The notes under the pieces were generated by a model. That model was given only the letters and a program-made list of their open reading frames with translations, had not been told where the DNA came from and made no database searches. The translations under genes and the position numbers were made by a program. Shown here piece after piece: positions 11,505 through 23,424 of a stretch of DNA of 61,914 nucleotides. Within the stretch, counting starts at the first letter, position 1; each line of letters opens with the position of its first letter. The stretch comes from Diphasiastrum complanatum (lineage: Eukaryota; Streptophyta; Lycopodiopsida; Lycopodiales; Lycopodiaceae): the NCBI GenBank assembly GCA_029204225.1, contig MU833053.1:1-61914 (forward strand). The letters are read 5' to 3'.

Positions 11505-12168
11505 ATTCTTTAGCGTATCATTACCTCTCTCAATATATCTTGTTGTTTGTAAATAGCAGGAATTACAAGCTGAACATGTCTTTCTCCTGTCTCTATAGTT
11601 CTATTTTTGTGAGGCATTTGCTCAGCATTGTTTTCCACAAATGCATCTATTATAGCCAAGGCCATTTCAACATGTTTCCAAGCTCGTCCAATAATTTGTG
11701 CATTGCCATGTATTGACTTTTTGGAACCTTCATTTTAGGATGCCTTGTACATATAAAATGAAGCTTTTGGCAATCCATGGATTTTGTACCACGCTGCACT
11801 ACAAATTGGCTCTCTTTGAAACATCATGTATGCGCATCTTGAACCACTTACATTATGTGTAGTTTGTAACATGTCATACACATATGTCACCCTGTTTTCA
11901 AAACTTTGGCCCCAAAATTGCTTTCATGCATCATGAATCTTGTCATGACTCATAAGTTGACAACATTGTTGCTTGCAACAATCTATGGATGCCACTTTTT
12001 GAATTGCTTCCAATGATCACTTGGCTTCTCTCTTTTTCCCACTTGAACAGCTTGAAGTTTTTGCTTTTCTATGAATCATGTAATATGGCCTTTTTTTTTC
12101 GTCGAGTAACATTTCTCCACCATTAGAAAGGTAGCATTTAACTCTTCACTACTATGCTCATCATCATT

Positions 12169-12369
12169 TTAGAAGTCGTATTTTGTTGTTTCTGAACTCA
12201 ATCTTGATCCATTCATTAAAGTGACTTGATCAATTGGCCATTTTAGCAAGTCTGACTTCTCATTCATTGTGCTAATATCAGCATGCCCATACCATTTCGT
12301 TATAGTAATTCCCACGTGGTCGTCACCAAGTTCCTCAAAGTCAATTGCCTCATACGAGAATACAAGCAA
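12169..12369 (-). pseudogene. Unrecognised N-proximal fragment of the same mobile gene
   Basis: A 66-residue frame (FEELGDDHVGITITKWYGHAD near the start) lies between the DUF8039-like frame and the DUF7869 part on the same strand. I do not recognise it. Its position suggests a piece of the same decayed element, but this is uncertain. Confidence 0.3.
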
Positions 12370-12438
12370 AATGCACCCTTCTCCTAGGGCAGTTTCACAA
12401 CATGCATTGAAAACTTTTACCTTCTTGTTAATCCAGTC

Positions 12439-12807
12439 TTAACGTGTAAGTCTGTTTGTTTCGTTTTGAATCAATGCTTCTTCAATGATCTCCTCACTTG
12501 GATCTTCAATAGCATCATCATCCACATTGGCATTTGTTTGTACTGTCGTCGAATTGTTCAATGTGTCATTATCTTTGACTTTCACATCTTGAATACGCCA
12601 AATCACGAAACTGCCAATTGCTTCATCCAAAGTATCGGCATCCATTGTAGGAACATGCAATAACTTTCCTTTCTGAGTGGCTGCATGAACAATGATTGAG
12701 CATTTACCAATCTGTTTTCCATGACAAGTTGCATTTGGATCCAATGAAAATATCTCACCAAGTCCACATTCTTTCGTGTTTATTGTAAGCACCACTAACG
12801 TTACCAC
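12439..12807 (-). pseudogene. DUF8039-like (plant En/Spm-associated) fragment
   Basis: A 122-residue frame contains GEIFSLDPNATCHGKQIG (about residues 18-35), then a beta-rich stretch and TLDEAIGSFVIWRI near residues 64-77. The pattern 'G...s.DP...v.G..lG...v.V....l......tl.dA.G..iaW' is that of a small domain found after transposase-type sequences in plant CACTA elements. The acidic tail follows. The frame is on the same strand and upstream of the DUF7869-type protein, so it may be part of the same transposon or an adjacent CACTA remnant. Confidence 0.45.
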
Positions 12808-13260
12808 TTTTAAGTTATATACAACACCTGTAAAAGTAAAGACATTCTCTTATTAGAAATTTTCATTATATAACAAATTGAGCATGCCAACATCTATCAA
12901 TTAATTTTCATAGTTGAAGATTCATTTACAACTACAACATTCATGATCTAGGTTCGCAAAGATCATTTCTTTATGGGGCAAGATAGTGAAATTTTTCAAA
13001 GTAGAACTCATTCTGTCATATTTATTGTAAGCACCACTAATATTTCCAATTCCAAATTATAATCAACTTTTTGTACAACCATAGATGTTCTCTTAGAACA
13101 AATTTCTATAGTACATTAGTTGAGCATGTCATCATCTAGCACTAAAATTTCATAACTGAAGATTTATTTACAATTACTATTTTTGACGAACTAGGTCCGC
13201 CAAAATATCATTTTTATTGAACCACGATAGTGTTATTCTTTAGTAGTAAAAATCAATTCA
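12781..13260. repeat. Tandem duplication, about 242-bp unit, two diverged copies
   Basis: TATTGTAAGCACCACTAA recurs at 12781 and 13023. Further words recur in the same order: GAGCATG.CA.CATCTA, GAAGATT.ATTTACAA and GATAGTG. Divergence is considerable, so the duplication is old. Confidence 0.65.
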
Positions 13261-14520
13261 ATGAACCTAGTTTATCAAAATATGTAATCATCATAATGTA
13301 AACCCAAGCTATGTTAGACAAAGGCAAGATTCATTTAGTCAATCCTAATTCACTAATAACATGAAAAGAGATTCAATCATCGAAAGAAAACATCGTAAGA
13401 CTTTTGGATGTGCAGGAAAATTGGGGACATTGTTAATAATTTCATATTTTTTAATGAATATTTGTTACCTTTGATGAAAATAAGTTGGTCCTTGTTGACT
13501 CGTCTACATATGCATTGAGTGCCCAAGTAGCGAACTAGATGAACATGATTAGGATGAATCAAAAAAATAATTTTATATTGTGTTGGATTTAATGAGGCTT
13601 GAAAATTGAGAGTTTATGCTTAGAAGTAGGGAGATACAAAAGTTAGTCTTCGAGAATCAAGATTTTTTGTACTCAGCTTGATGAACTTAGTTCATCAAAA
13701 TATCTCATTGTTTAGGGTCTAGTATGTTTCACACCGAAGCTTTGGTAAAAGATTTTTTAAAAGCAAGATAGACATCTTTGAGTAGTATTCAAAATTTGAA
13801 ACTCTTTTTTACCAGGAAACCTCTAATATATGTTATGAGCATCTTACACATTCTTGTAGACTAAATAAAGAAACTACTCACAGAAACTAAGTGCTTTTTT
13901 AATTCATGCGATCTTGAAACTAATGTAATGGACAATCATTGCATACCTTGCTCTGCTTCCATCTGAAGTAACGGCTGGTAACAAATTGATGTAGAATATT
14001 TGGACAATAATACAATGATTTTAATCTTGTCTAAAGAAAGGTCATAATTTGTTTTGGCATTTCTTGCATCCAATCCTGAACACAAAAAATGACACAAGAT
14101 AATATTTCAGCATGCTAAATTTAAAAAAGAGGGTTCTAAAGAGGCAAACAAGATTCCTATACAGTCATCATCGATTCTTGAACATAAATTTACTTTTGAG
14201 TATCATAAGCATTTGCTACTAAAAAAGATGATCATTACGCTGATAGACATTCTTGATTGAGAAAATTCTAAGAAGTCAACCACTGATTCAAGTTTTTCTT
14301 TCTAAGTCAAGCCTAAAGAGAAACAATGGTTCCATGAACCAAGTTGATTATGTGCTGAGAAGTAAAATTTGTCGCATAGCTTACGGTAGTCTATGATTTG
14401 AGAAAAAGTTTGGAATGTAATAGTGTTGGACACTCATTGCTAATATTTTATACATCATCTCTTGAGAGGTGACGTATTTTATAATATTTCATATTTTATA
14501 AACATAACATAAACATTGCC
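13261..14520. other. No recognisable feature
   Basis: AT-rich sequence with short frames only; one 61-residue minus frame has no family resemblance. No termini or repeats were recognised. Confidence 0.4.
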
Positions 14521-15780
14521 TGTTGGACCAGGAATTGGTCGGAATCAGTTGACACATGCCAGAATGTCAAACAAAAGGTGGCCTTAGGTTTGGGTGGCAA
14601 TGTTGAGGCGAACCTGCAGAAACAATCTAGGCCTTGAACGGTTACGTAAGAATAGAAAAAATGGCCATCAAAGTTTATAATGGTCCAGTATCGATAAACG
14701 AGTCAATTTTCTCAGCTGTTTGTCTTGGACAATGGGCAACGTCGGGAAGAACCCACATAAACAATCTAGGCATTGGACGACTCATCACCAATAGAGTTTC
14801 GGCAATGTAAATTCTAGACCCAAGAATGGCTTTGGAAATAATAGGCCTTTCAAACCATAAATTGGTCGAAATCAGTTGATACATGTCGGAACGTCAGACG
14901 GAAGGTGGCCACAGGTTCATCTGTCTGATACGAACCCATGGGACCCTCTGCTGCTCAGTCCTGACTTTGTTTGTCAAATATGATGCTATCAAGGCATAGG
15001 AAATGGACTAGCTTTTGACCTTCACAAATATTGGTCCAATCTTGTTGAATGGATTGGGTTTTTTTAGGCATTTGTTCGGCCAGTGGGCAACGTCAAGGTG
15101 AACCTGCATAAGCAACCCAGGACTTGAATGGTTATGCACAAACTAAAAGTGGCTATGCAAAGTCTAGACTCGAGAAGGGCTTTTGAAAAACTAGTCGGAC
15201 CAAGAATTGGTCGGAATCAATTCATACATGTCAGAACATTGAACAGAAGGTGGCCACAGGTTTGTGTGTCTGATGCGAACCCAAGGGACCCTCTGCTGCA
15301 ATTCGACTTTGTTTGTCCAGAAACACTTTTAGCCGAAAAATATTCTATTATAGCATATGCAATGGACTACTTTTCCACCTTTCCAAGTACTGGTCTAGTA
15401 AGCCTAACGGAGATTGTTGTCCTAGTCGTTTGCTTCATCTAGTGGGCAACATCGAGGCCAACTCGCAGAAACTATTTAGACCTTGAACGGTTATGTATGG
15501 ATAGAGGAACGTCTATGCAAATTCTAGACCCAATAAGGACTTTTGGAAAATTAGGCGTGTCGAACTAAGAATTGGTTGGATTCAGTTGATACATGCTGAA
15601 ACGTTGGACGGAAAAAGGCCACAGGTTCGTGTGTCCAATACAAATCCAAGGGACCCTTTGCTGCTCAAATCCAGCTTAATTTGGCTAGAAACACGCTGCG
15701 TGCGGGAAACGACACTATTAGGGCATAGGAAATGGACTAGTATTCCAAATCCAATAACTAGAAGTGCGTAGTAGATTCAA
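14520..15780. repeat. Tandem array, four units of about 330-365 bp
   Basis: ATTGGTCGGAATCAGTT-type words occur at about 14534, 14861, 15206 and 15571 (spacing 327, 345, 365). Each is followed by GAAGGTGGCCACAGG-type words and preceded by GTGGGCAACGTC and AACCTGCAGAAACAA-type words. Unit length grows from left to right. Small frames inside it repeat with the array and are not genes. Confidence 0.75.
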
Positions 15781-15789
15781 CAAGATTGG

Positions 15790-16280
15790 TCATGCACATA
15801 AAAGAATAATCTTGCTATGAACATGTACATAAACGTACTTCTGTGTTTGCTAGGTATATATAGTGTGATGTATTATGATTTTTCAATTACAAACTATCAT
15901 TTAGAAACTCATAAGTTTGATTGTGTGTTTCTTGATTATTCATGATTGTTGGATCTAAGTTATTCAATGTAATTCATGTGAAAAATATAGCACTTTACCT
16001 TTTTACATCATATTGATCTGATATCATATTTGATAGTTATAGGGATTTAGAGTTCAACACGTACTTTGAATTTTGTGTTTGGTTATGTTTTGTTTTTGAA
16101 GCTTTCGATTCAATCTTCCCACCATTCCAGCTATGCATGAACAACAATCAATCATCTCCAATTCCACCATGAATAATAGTACGATACCCAAAACTAAACC
16201 CTACGAATCCTCCACCTAATTCCAGCCCAACACATCCATCCAACTCCAACTACACAAAACACATGCTCTCGCAATTAGAA
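15790..16280. other. No recognisable feature
   Basis: AT-rich spacer between the 350-bp tandem array and the 25-bp minisatellite. Nothing was recognised on either strand. Confidence 0.4.
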
Positions 16281-16530
16281 TCAAACATTTGGCTGATCAC
16301 TTATCTCAAACATTCGGATAATCACTTACCTCAAACATTCGGCTGCTCACTTACCACAAATATTTGGCTGATCACATACCTCAAACATTCGGCTGATCAC
16401 TTATCTCAAACATTCAGCTGATCACCTACCTTAAACATTCGGTTGATCACTTACCTCAAATATTCGGTTGATCACTTACCATAGATATTCGGCTGATCAC
16501 TTACCTCAAATATTCCGATGATCACTAACC
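16281..16530. repeat. Minisatellite, 10 units of exactly 25 bp
   Basis: The unit is close to TCAAACATTCGGCTGATCAC plus TTACC. Ten units fill exactly 250 bp with only substitutions and no indels. An eleventh partial unit is cut by the copia LTR that starts at 16537. Confidence 0.92.
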
Positions 16531-16536
16531 TCAAAC

Positions 16537-17020
16537 TGTTGAAATCCTGTTAGGATCTAGTGCAGTATGTAGATCACATAATCAATCACCATAGACACTC
16601 CTCACAAGCTCTCAAAGATGGCACAGCAAAAGCTTAATAGATTATAAAGAAACATTGTACATATAGAATATTCACAAACTACATGAAAGGCAGGTGTCCT
16701 AAAATTGGCCTACCACCTGTCAAACTAAGGTCGGGCCCAATATGACCAAATTCGACCGACAAACTTGGGACATGCCCCCAAGTATAGCAAGTACTATAAA
16801 TAGCTTTGTACAGGCTAATTTTTCCTATGTGTGGCTACTCGGCTAACCCAAGTAGCCGGCTACGGGATCAGTGCCCGACTGATATGACAATAGTGGGTCA
16901 CATCCCGATAACAACCAAAAAACTGTAAATCCTAATTAAATGAAGATATGTACAATTAATTACAATACTGCATTTCGAGCTTACAATAAAAATATATCAG
17001 ATCAAATCTGATTCTTAACA
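16537..17020 (-). mobile_element. Copia-type LTR on minus, 484 bp
   Basis: On minus it starts TGTTAAGAATCAG right after a purine-rich tract (GCTTAAGGAAGAG, 17021-17033) and ends GGATTTCAACA at 16537. This is the arrangement of a 3' LTR, with the internal domain to the right. The 25-bp minisatellite abuts its end. No second LTR was found in the window. Confidence 0.65.
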
Positions 17021-18023
17021 CTCTTCCTTAAGCTCAAATGCAGTAGGAGTAAAGAAATATATTGCAGCAGTGTCTGGAGTGTCCAAAAGATGTTATGCAT
17101 ATCCCTGCTACCCCCTGTACTTGACTCACACTCAAGCACACCATCAAACCACCAAGTTTGGCACACAAAGTATCATGCAAACACAATGCTCATATAGAGA
17201 GTCTACCATACTCTTGACCAACTGACTCGTCCCCAATCCGACTTGAACACAAGTGGACCACATGAGCGACATGGCTCAAACTAAGAAAATCCCACTGCCA
17301 CCATGAGACTTACATCCTCCATCTAGCTAGGCTAACATCCTATCAAACACTTACAAGCATAGACCTGTAAAGCTGACATAAACGAGCGACTGAGGCTCAA
17401 CCTAAGGAAATCTTACTGCCACCATAAGATTGTACCCACACTAGATAGACAGCTAGTAGACAATGACAAGTCAATGACCATAAAATGATTACTTTGTTCA
17501 TGACGTAGCAAATGCACAACCACATACAACTCCGACTCAGATCTAGACTCCTGTGACAAAGCAACATGGAAGCCCACACAAACTCATGCAAACCAACACG
17601 AATGACAAAGTGTCAAATACATGACCAAGGTCTGCCCATGTCGTACCAACACCTGTGCCATCTGTAGATCCGCTGCTACACCACTGGTCATCAAATCACG
17701 TCCTCAACCATGGCCTGCACCTGCCCTCACATCCAAGCATACAACATAGATGTCCTCATACATCATCCAAGATCAACCATCTCGAACCGTGCTCGAAGCC
17801 TCATCCCTGATGTATCTCCCAAACAAAGCTATGCTCCAAGTCGCTTTGCCTTGACATCCTGGTACAAAGGCCTCCCGCCAAGGAGTCTATCTCATCAACA
17901 CATCCATCATAGCGTCCAAGCCAAAGCAAATGCAAACTAGATCCACTATTGTGATGAATAACTCACCCACGATCCATAGCATATCAGGTAGGATAGCTCC
18001 AAAACCTTGTACCCCCCTGTACT
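17021..18023 (-). mobile_element. Non-coding internal part of the minus-strand copia element
   Basis: The sequence right of the LTR carries no recognisable copia domain on minus, only short frames. Its pyrimidine-rich plus strand resembles 19274-19626, 24676-25020 and 29952-30900, which suggests one host sequence interrupted by the three GC-rich insertions. Membership of the copia element beyond about 18 kb is inference. Confidence 0.35.
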
Positions 18024-19268
18024 TGTTGTAAAGCTACCTTTACAAGCTTTACTTCCGGCGCCATCGGCGCCAGCTATGTCCCCGGCGCCAGCAGCACCCC
18101 TGCTGCTCCCGGCGCCAACGGCGCCGGCGCCGCTCCCGACGCCACTGTGACCAGAATCCAGCCGGCGCCAAGTTCCTATGGCTGAAAATCTTTGATCGGT
18201 TCTAGCGAAGTCCAGAGAGCTCAGATCGATGTGCAATCACCTCACACGATCTAGGCATGATTAAAGGAAGCCTGGGGATCAATAAAATCTAGAGAGAGAA
18301 AATGACTTTCTAGAAAGAGAAAATCCTAGAGAGAGAAAAACGTGCTTTACCAGCTTGGGTAGAGTGCTTGGTATAAGGGGGGGTGCCGAATCACACCAAT
18401 ACTATAGGGGAGTGCGGGTTGCGACTCAGGGCGAGCTCCAACCAAGTCTCAGCCTCCCTTGCTGGAATGTTGTCATGGCTCTCGCCTTGGCATGCTAGCA
18501 CCCCGGAGACTAGGGTCGGTCACACACTTGAAATGTAACCTTCTCAGATTTATCAATAAAGTGGGATTTTCCTCAAACTGACTCTGATTACCTTCTGGGT
18601 TTCAGTGTTCGGTAAAAGTGCCAGTTGTAAGGCCGCTTTCAAAATTTTTAATTTGGCACATAGCTGAGGGTCGTATCCCGGGACGCCAGCGGTATGCCGT
18701 CGGGACCATTCGGTCCGTGGCGCCAGCGGTATGCTGTCGGGACCATTTGGTCCAGGAACTGGTTGTTTCCATATCTGTCGCGGCTTGTGGTTCTGAGTGT
18801 TCCTTGCATGAACGTGAATGGGTTAAGCTCTTGGGGAACGGGCTCTAACCTGTCGGCTGAGTTGGATGGCTTGCTTGGGTGGATGTTACCTGTTTATGGC
18901 TGTCCAGTCTGGCGTGGCGCCAGGTTGGCTTCCAGCGCTCGTGACGAAGCTTTCAGTTGGTTAAGTATGATGTAAGTCAGACCGCTTGCTTGGAATGGAT
19001 GTTACTCGTTTGTAACGAAGCTTCGAGTTGGTTAAGTCTGATGTATGTCGGGCGGCTTGCTTGGAGGGAAGTCACCCACATCGGGACCCCCGATCTGGCA
19101 TGGCGCCAGGTTGGATCTCAATGTTGGTTTTCGGAACTTCATGTTGGTTAAGTCTGATCGTTGTTGGCGAGTTGGCTGCTTGTATGTCAAGTGAGTTTGG
19201 ATGGCAAGAGTTGAAGGCTGGGAAGCTAAGTCGTGGTTCCCGGCTCCCTTTGGGATGCTTGCGCTACA
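18024..19268 (+). mobile_element. Solo LTR of the GC-rich family, 1245 bp
   Basis: It begins TGTTGTAAAGC and ends GCGCTACA, and is flanked by a perfect 5-bp target duplication, GTACT (18019-18023 and 19269-19273). It is nearly identical to the LTRs of the two full copies. Inside are seven GGCGCC palindromes at about 18055-18171 and an AATAAA signal at 18555-18560. A single LTR between intact target duplications is the usual product of LTR-LTR recombination. Frames across it (Gly-Ala-rich on minus; several on plus) recur in all copies and have no recognisable domain. Confidence 0.93.
18055..18171. repeat. Cluster of seven GGCGCC palindromes
   Basis: Seven GGCGCC hexamers occur in about 117 bp near the LTR start. 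The cluster is also present, with small changes, in the other LTR copies. One LTR (19632-20850) has lost 27 bp of it. Confidence 0.9.
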
Positions 19269-19273
19269 GTACT

Positions 19274-19626
19274 ATATGATCACCAAGTATCCATTACCCG
19301 CTGATAGCTCCCCAAGAATCTGTCCACCTGTAGTGCAACTAGACTCCAACTGGATCTAACCAAAAGCTGCATCCTGCTTACCAAAAGATGATGGATAGAA
19401 ACAACATGTGACACCAACCTCGAGATAACTGTGCATACGACTACTGTCTCCCTGATCGTACTGAGGTATATGGATTTGAGTGACTTCCTTTAGGCTTATC
19501 TCTGATCTCACCACTTGAGAATCTGCACCATGGGAATTCCAACACCTGTACCAAGCCTAGACTCCTGCAAATACAGCCAACTGCATGAAAGCTATAGGTA
19601 GCTTATCCACACCCGTGATGGTAGAT
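19274..19626. other. Host sequence between solo LTR and full element
   Basis: A non-coding stretch resembling the pyrimidine-rich host sequence at 17.0-18.0 kb. No gene was recognised. Confidence 0.4.
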
Positions 19627-19631
19627 GCCTC

Positions 19632-20850
19632 TGTTGTAAAGCTACCTTTACAAGCTTTACTTCCGGCGCCATCGGCGCCAGCTATGTCCCCGGCGCCAGC
19701 AGCGCCCCTGCTGCTCCTGGCGCCACTGTGACCACAATCCAGCCGGCGCCAAGTTCCTATGGCTGAAAATCTTTGATCGGTTCTAGCGAAGTCCAGAGAG
19801 CTCAGATCGATGTGCAATCACCTCACACGATCTAGGCATGATTAAAGGAAGCCTGGGGATCAATAAAATCTAGAGAGAGAAAATGATTTTCTAGAAAGAG
19901 AAAATCCTAGAGAGAGAAAAACGTGCTTTACCAGCTTGGGTAGAGTGCTTGGTATGAGGGGGGGTGCCGAATCACACCAATACTATAGGGGAGTGCGGGT
20001 TGCGACTCAGGGCGAGCTCCAACCAAGTCTCAGCCTCCCTTGCTGGAATGTTGTCATGGCTCTCGCCTTGGCATGCTAGCGCCCCGGAGACTAGGGTCGG
20101 TCACACACTTGAAATGTAACCTTCTCAGATTTATCAATAAAGTGGGATTTTCCTCAAACTGACTCTGATTACCTTCTGGGATTCAGTGTTCGGTAAAAGC
20201 GCCAGTTGTAAGGCCGCTTTCAAAATTTTTAACTTGGCACATAGCTGAGGGTCGTATCCCGGGACGCCAGCAGTATGCCGTCGGGACCATTCGGTCCGTG
20301 GCGCCAGCGGTATGCTGTCGGGACCATTTGGTCCAAGAACTGGTTGTTTCCATATCTGTCGCGGCTTGTGGTTCTGAGTGTTCCTTGCATGAACGTGAAT
20401 GGGTTAAGCTCTTGGGGAACGGGCTCTAACCTGTCGGCTGAGTTGGATGGCTTGCTTGGGTGGATGTTACCTGTTTATGGCTGTCCAGTCTGGCGTGGCG
20501 CCAGGTTGGCTTCCAGCGCTCGTGACGAAGCTTTCAGTTGGTTAAGTCTGATGTAAGTCAGACCGCTTGCTTGGAATGGATGTTACTCGTTTGTAACGAA
20601 GCTTCGAGTTGGTTAAGTTTGATGTATGTCGGGCGGCTTGCTTGGAGGGAAGTCACCCACGTCGGGACCCCCGATCTGGCATGGCGCCAGGTTGGATCTC
20701 AATGTTGGTTTTTCGGAACTTCAAGTTGGTTAAGTCTGATCGTTGTTGGCGAGTTGGCTGCTTGTATGTCAAGTGGGTTTGGATGGCAAGAGTTGAAGGC
20801 TGGGAAGCTAAGTCGTGGTTCCCGGCTCCCTTTGGGATGCCTGCGCTACA
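19632..20850 (+). repeat. 5' LTR of copy A, 1219 bp
   Basis: TGTTGTAAAG to GCGCTACA. It is 27 bp shorter than the 3' LTR because part of the GGCGCC cluster is missing. Confidence 0.93.
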
Positions 20851-20852
20851 TG

Positions 20853-20868
20853 TGGTATCAGAGCCGAC
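20853..20868 (+). promoter_or_regulatory. Primer binding site of copy A
   Basis: TGGTATCAGAGCCGAC begins two bases after the LTR. The first twelve bases match the initiator-Met primer. Confidence 0.85.
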
Positions 20869-21087
20869 TGGCCGGTCAGCTATGCGAATCTCACGGAAAT
20901 GGCCACGGTTTGGGGTTCATCAAGACAACTGTTGTGCAAGGTGCTGCCCACAGTGTAAGCACGGGTGCGTCCACGGTCGGGGTGGTTGGCAGGACGGGGG
21001 CTTGATGAGTCAAAGTGCTGCCCTTGAGGTGTAAGCACGGTCAGTTTCCGCGGTTCGGGCCTGGCGCCGTCTGCACGTAGGACAGAT

Positions 21088-21725
21088 GAGGCAATGTGCT
21101 GCCATTAGGATGGTGTAAGCACGGTCTGTGCCTTGTGGGGTGCGGGGTGACATATTCACGATGAACATCGTTCGTTTAGCTATAAGGGCTATCGACCAAA
21201 TTTGGTGGGGGTGTTACTGAGGCAATGTGCTGCCTAACGGTGAAAGCACGGGTGCGTCCACGATTTGGGTTGTATGCTGCCGATCGTTTAGCTATAAGGG
21301 CTATCGACTAAATTTGGTGGGGGCGTTACTGAGGCAATGTGCTGCCTAACGGTGAAAGCACGGGTGCGTCCATGGGGGTGGTATATTCAAGGATAGCTGC
21401 CATTCGTTTAGCTATAAGGGCTATCAACCAAATTTTGTGGGGGCGTTACTGAGGCAATGTGCTGCCTAACGGTGAAAGCACGGGTGCGTCCACGATTGGG
21501 AGGTACGCTGCCGATCGTTTAGCTATAAGGGCTATCGACTAGATTTGGTGGGGGCGTTACTGAGGCAATGTGCTGCCTGACGGTGAAAGCACGGGTGCGT
21601 CCACGGGGGTGGTATATTCAAGGATAGCTGCCGATCGTTTAGCTATAAGGGCTATCGACCAAAAAGTGGTGGGACGTGACTGAGGCAATGTGCTGCTTAA
21701 TGGTGAAAGCACGGATGGTTGGAGG
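21088..21725 (+). repeat. Internal tandem array with alternating 112/120-bp units
   Basis: GAGGCAATGTGCTGCC recurs at about 21088, 21219, 21331, 21451, 21562 and 21682. From 21219 the spacing alternates 112, 120, 111, 120, because two unit types differ between GTATGCTGCCGATCG and a form with GGTATATTCAAGGATAGC. This makes a two-unit higher-order repeat of about 232 bp. Each unit also has AGCTATAAGGGCTATCGAC. Confidence 0.85.
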
Positions 21726-21729
21726 GGTG

Positions 21730-23410
21730 TCCTATGTGGGCTGATTCCGTGATCGATTTGTATGGGCGCGGCCAGGCAAAGGTCCGTTGGCAGGACCATC
21801 TCAAAGGGGGACCTTGTCTTTGTTACTTGTTAGTAAACCTGCCTGAGTGTCTTACTTGTATGTATTCGTGGTGAGTCTTAGTACTCGTGCTTTGCCTGGT
21901 TTGCATGATTGCTTGTGATACAAGGAGCTGATGGCTCGAGAAGGAACCTTTTCTTTTGAAGGCTGATACCATCAAACAAAGAGGACTACAGAATCTGTGG
22001 GGCGGATTTGCAGTTCAAGTACTCACATGTGAACGACAACGAAACGACTCAATGTTTGCAAAGGATGGATGGCTAGCCTATTTCTTGGGTTAGTTTCATT
22101 TGCGACAACGCCCACCAGACGCAAGCAGGAAGTCAAAAGTTGGAAAGGGCAATTTCAGGGGAGATCTTCTATGGAGCAGTTGGTCTTCATTTTGGGACGG
22201 CCACCTTCGGAACTGAAACTCACTGAGCATGAGTGATATCCAGTATCAGTTGGGTTTTTACTCAAAGGGGAAAAGACTAGGATCCTCTTCAGAGATTCGC
22301 AATTAAAGTTGATCAAAATGGGGGCAAATTCAAGGTGACCTAGCCATACTCACACGAGGAGACTGGCGAACTTTGGACCTAATAAGTTGACAAGTTTTTG
22401 TTGGGAAAGGAAAGCTTGTTATAGGCTTTCTCTGGACCAGCAATGATGAGGAAACATATGAGTACGCTGGCTTGTGTTACGTGTAAGGCAGCTGATCAAT
22501 GAAGGAACTGAGAAAGTTGAGTCTTGCATGAGAGACTTGGTATTTCGAACTGACGCTAAGGGACAGTTCGCGTTGAGATCGGACTAGTGCAAACTCTGGG
22601 TGCATGTGTCTGATTCAAAGAGAGCTACTTGAAGCCAAGCTCGATGTACACTTCTTGTTTTGACTGTGAGGCAACTGACCAGTGATGGAATTGTGAAAGT
22701 CAAGTTTTGCGCGACGGACATGGTGCTTCAAACAAACGCGAAGAGATAGTTCGGATGCGGATCAAACTGGTGCGACCCTTTGGCTTTCCACGAGGTCAAT
22801 GGTTACATTTGGGCTGATTCAAAGAGCTACTTCAAGCTAAGTGAGAGGTGCATTGCGGAGTACTCAATCTTTGCCTACCTTAAAGAGCCAAGATGGAAAA
22901 GTATCAAGATCAGGCTGGGACAAGGAGAGAAATCAAGGTGCAGAAGCAACAAGGCACGAAGTGGACCATAAAGTGTGCAATCAAACGATAAATCCTTCGG
23001 CTCAGGGAGCCTTGATACTTGTGCGGAACTGAACAAATCTGGAGCTCAGGGAGCTCAACACAAAGTGCATCAAGGACAAATCAGGAGCTCAAAGGAGTTC
23101 CAAAGTCGAAAGTCAGAAGCGACAGGGGCGAACATTTCAAAGAAAGGCCTCTGTCACCAGTTAATAAGGTTCTCGGGTTTTACGAAAGCGATATCAAATC
23201 TACGCTTTTCCCAGACAAAGATATATTTTCAAGTTATGTAATTTTTCAGTACAAAGAGCTGAGCCTCCGACTTGTGGTGTGCCAGCTTCAATGTTAATAA
23301 AAAGTGGCCAGTAAATTGACTACTGTGCCTAGTAGCTTAAATGTATAGTCATTTTAATTGGGAGACACCTTTACTTTAATCTGACATCTGATGAGGACAT
23401 CAGATTTTAT
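21730..23410 (+). other. Non-coding internal region of copy A
   Basis: Short frames at 22780-23297 show no retroelement or host domain and are not preserved in copy B beyond sequence similarity. I see no chromodomain, zinc knuckle or aspartic protease motif. Confidence 0.6.
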
Positions 23411-23424
23411 AAAGGTGGAGTGGA
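23411..23424 (+). promoter_or_regulatory. Polypurine tract of copy A
   Basis: AAAGGTGGAGTGGA abuts the 3' LTR. The same tract is present in reverse in copy B (26271-26284). Confidence 0.75.

Noticed and set aside
16281-16530. CRISPR-like regular array
   Set aside because: Units are contiguous 25-bp tandem repeats without spacers, in a plant nuclear context.
17946-18236. Gly-Ala-rich minus-strand frame in the solo LTR, recurring in other LTR copies
   Set aside because: It is the translation of the GGCGCC palindrome cluster, starts and ends within or across LTR edges, and has no domain.
20275-21034. Recurring plus-strand frames of 93-155 residues within the GC-rich LTRs
   Set aside because: They occur in every LTR copy simply because the LTRs are nearly identical; three overlapping frames are equally open and none resembles a known protein.
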